Below are positions 62,705 to 64,000 of a DNA stretch of 64,000 bases, in pieces. Made by a program: the position numbers and the translations under genes. Below the pieces are notes generated by a model. It did no database searches and was not told where the DNA came from. It saw only the letters and a list, made by a program, of their open reading frames with translations. How positions within the stretch are numbered: the stretch's first letter is position 1; each line of letters starts with the position of its first letter. The DNA is from Burkholderia dolosa (GTDB lineage Bacteria > Pseudomonadota > Gammaproteobacteria > Burkholderiales > Burkholderiaceae): positions 101,475-165,474 of the forward strand of contig NZ_CABVPR010000004.1 in assembly GCF_902499135.1 (NCBI RefSeq), read 5' to 3'.

Positions 62705-63931
62705 ATGCAAACGAACCTCGCCGATTTCATCCGCAACACGCCCGACGGCGACGAAGCCGACGCGATCCTGCGCAAGTGCGTGCATTGCGGGTTCTGCACC
62801 GCGACGTGCCCGACCTACCAGCTGCTCGGCGACGAACTCGACGGTCCGCGCGGGCGCATCTACCTGATCAAGCAGATGGTCGAAGGCGCGAGCGTCACGC
62901 GCAGCACGCAGCAGCACCTCGACCGCTGCCTCACGTGCCGCAGCTGCGAGACGACGTGTCCGTCGGGCGTCCAGTACGGCCGGCTCGTCGAGATCGGCCG
63001 CAAGCACGTCGAGGCGCGCGTGCAGCGTCCCGCGCAGCAGCGGCTGATGCGGCGTGTGCTCGCGAGCGTCGTGCCCAATGCAGCGCTGTTCTCGCCGTTG
63101 ATGCGGCTCGGCCAGCACGTGCGGCCGCTGCTGCCGAAACGGCTGCGCGACAAGGTGCCGCCGCGCACGCGGCTGCTCGAATGGCCGCACCGCACGCATC
63201 CGCGCAAGATGCTGATGCTCGGCGGCTGCGTGCAGCCGTCGATGCTGCCGAACATCAACATCGCGACCGCGCGCGTGCTCGACGCACTCGGCATCGAGAC
63301 CGTCGTCGCGCCCGACGCCGGCTGCTGCGGCGCGATCCGTCTGCATCTGAACTATCACGACGAAGCGCTCGACGACGCGCGCCGCAACATCGACGCGTGG
63401 TGGCCGCACGTCGAACAGGGCGCGGAGGCGATCGTGATGAACGCGTCGGGCTGCGGCGCGACGGTGCTCGAATACGCGCATCTGCTGCGCGACGATCCGG
63501 CCTATGCGGAGAAGGCGCAGCGCATCGTCGCGCTGACGCGCGACATCTCCGACGTGCTGCTCGCGTTCGAGGCCGAACTCGCGACGCTCGCGCGGCGCCG
63601 CGCGGTCCACACCGTCGCATACCACCCGCCGTGCACGCTGCAGCACGGCCAGCAGTCGCGCGGCAAGGTCGAGCGCCTGCTCGAAACGCTCGGCATCGAC
63701 GTGCGGCTGCCGGGCGACAGTCATCTGTGCTGCGGGTCGGCCGGCACCTATTCGCTGACGCAGCCGTCGCTGTCGTACCGGCTGCGCAAGCAGAAGCTGC
63801 TGAAGCTGCAGGCGATCGAGCCGCAGATGATCGTGTCCGGCAACGTCGGCTGCATCGCGCATCTGCAAAGCGGCACGCAGATCCCGGTCGTGCACTGGGT
63901 CCAGCTCGTCGAACACCTGCTGTACGGCTGA
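62705..63931 (+). CDS. glcF: Glycolate oxidase iron-sulfur subunit GlcF
   Basis: 408 residues, normal for the family. Two [4Fe-4S] ferredoxin-type motifs: CVHCGFCTATCP and CLTCRSCETTCPSG. They are followed by two CCG domains with GCCGAIRLHLNYHD and LCCGSAGTYSLTQPSLS. Passes electrons from GlcD/GlcE to the quinone pool. ATG at 62705 (MQTNLADF) has only a weak Shine-Dalgarno sequence. The upstream element contains a terminator-like hairpin, so glcF may be expressed at a lower level or from its own promoter. Confidence 0.95.
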   Translation: MQTNLADFIRNTPDGDEADAILRKCVHCGFCTATCPTYQLLGDELDGPRGRIYLIKQMVEGASVTRSTQQHLDRCLTCRSCETTCPSGVQYGRLVEIGRKHVEARVQRPAQQRLMRRVLASVVPNAALFSPLMRLGQHVRPLLPKRLRDKVPPRTRLLEWPHRTHPRKMLMLGGCVQPSMLPNINIATARVLDALGIETVVAPDAGCCGAIRLHLNYHDEALDDARRNIDAWWPHVEQGAEAIVMNASGCGATVLEYAHLLRDDPAYAEKAQRIVALTRDISDVLLAFEAELATLARRRAVHTVAYHPPCTLQHGQQSRGKVERLLETLGIDVRLPGDSHLCCGSAGTYSLTQPSLSYRLRKQKLLKLQAIEPQMIVSGNVGCIAHLQSGTQIPVVHWVQLVEHLLYG

Positions 63932-64000
63932 TATGACTCCCGCTGTCAATCGGGATTGGTGTTCGGGTTTTCCACGCGTTATTGTTCAAATTTCCTGAGG
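63932..64000. other. Intergenic end of window
   Basis: 69 bp after glcF. A short CCCG...CGGG pairing (around 63939-63955) is present but too weak to call a terminator. Nothing else seen. Confidence 0.3.

Overview
The window reads as about 64 kb of core chromosome from a Burkholderia-type betaproteobacterium, probably a Burkholderia cepacia complex member or close relative. The basis is very high GC, GTG and TTG starts, and gene neighbourhoods typical of that group: ybgC-tolQRAB-pal-cpoB, grpE-thioredoxin-dnaK-dnaJ, hrcA/nadK-recN, and pcnB-folK-dNK-panB. The assignment rests on recognising families and gene order, not on any database search.

Layout, left to right. 1-3.5 kb: the 3' end of a glutaryl-CoA dehydrogenase gene, a 1-Cys peroxiredoxin, and a YqjD/YqjE-like membrane trio. 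3.5-6.4 kb: a minus-strand type IV minor-pilin cluster (fimT-pilV-pilW-pilX-pilE) behind nrdR and glyA; glyA has a long leader that matches the ZTP (pfl) riboswitch. 8.7-15.2 kb: an SDR oxidoreductase, then the Tol-Pal envelope operon and tRNA-Lys with a near-consensus promoter. 15.2-20.2 kb: a poorly conserved stretch, an AhpD-like protein, a class II amidotransferase, a Tat-exported PhoD phosphatase and an MscS channel. 20.3-31.2 kb: dedA, mutL-miaA, purM, hda, a HAD phosphatase, and pcnB-folK-dNK-panB.

31.2-32.2 kb is the most accessory-looking part. Two small overlapping genes of lower GC resemble the BPSL0067 (papain-like amidase, effector-like) and STY0301 (secreted, immunity-like) families, and the ribosome-binding site of the first is buried in a predicted hairpin. 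32.2-41.7 kb: a PabB-PabC fusion, then the heat-shock block dnaJ-dnaK-thioredoxin-grpE with sigma-32-like promoters and large intergenic hairpins, then hslR, hemH and hrcA. 41.8-54.2 kb: nadK, recN, glnE, a giant YhdP/AsmA-like protein, a nitrilase-family amidase and tldD.

54.2-64 kb: aroG (DAHP synthase) preceded by an aromatic-residue-rich leader peptide and a terminator/antiterminator pair, which is a clear candidate for ribosome-mediated attenuation. Then come hmp with a possible NsrR operator, a cobalamin adenosyltransferase, a 49-bp tandem repeat array, and a glycolate/lactate oxidation cluster (FAD oxidase, glcD, glcE, glcF). That cluster is interrupted between glcE and glcF by a ~283-bp inverted-repeat element that looks like a MITE. 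No phage, integrase, IS transposase or CRISPR array was seen.
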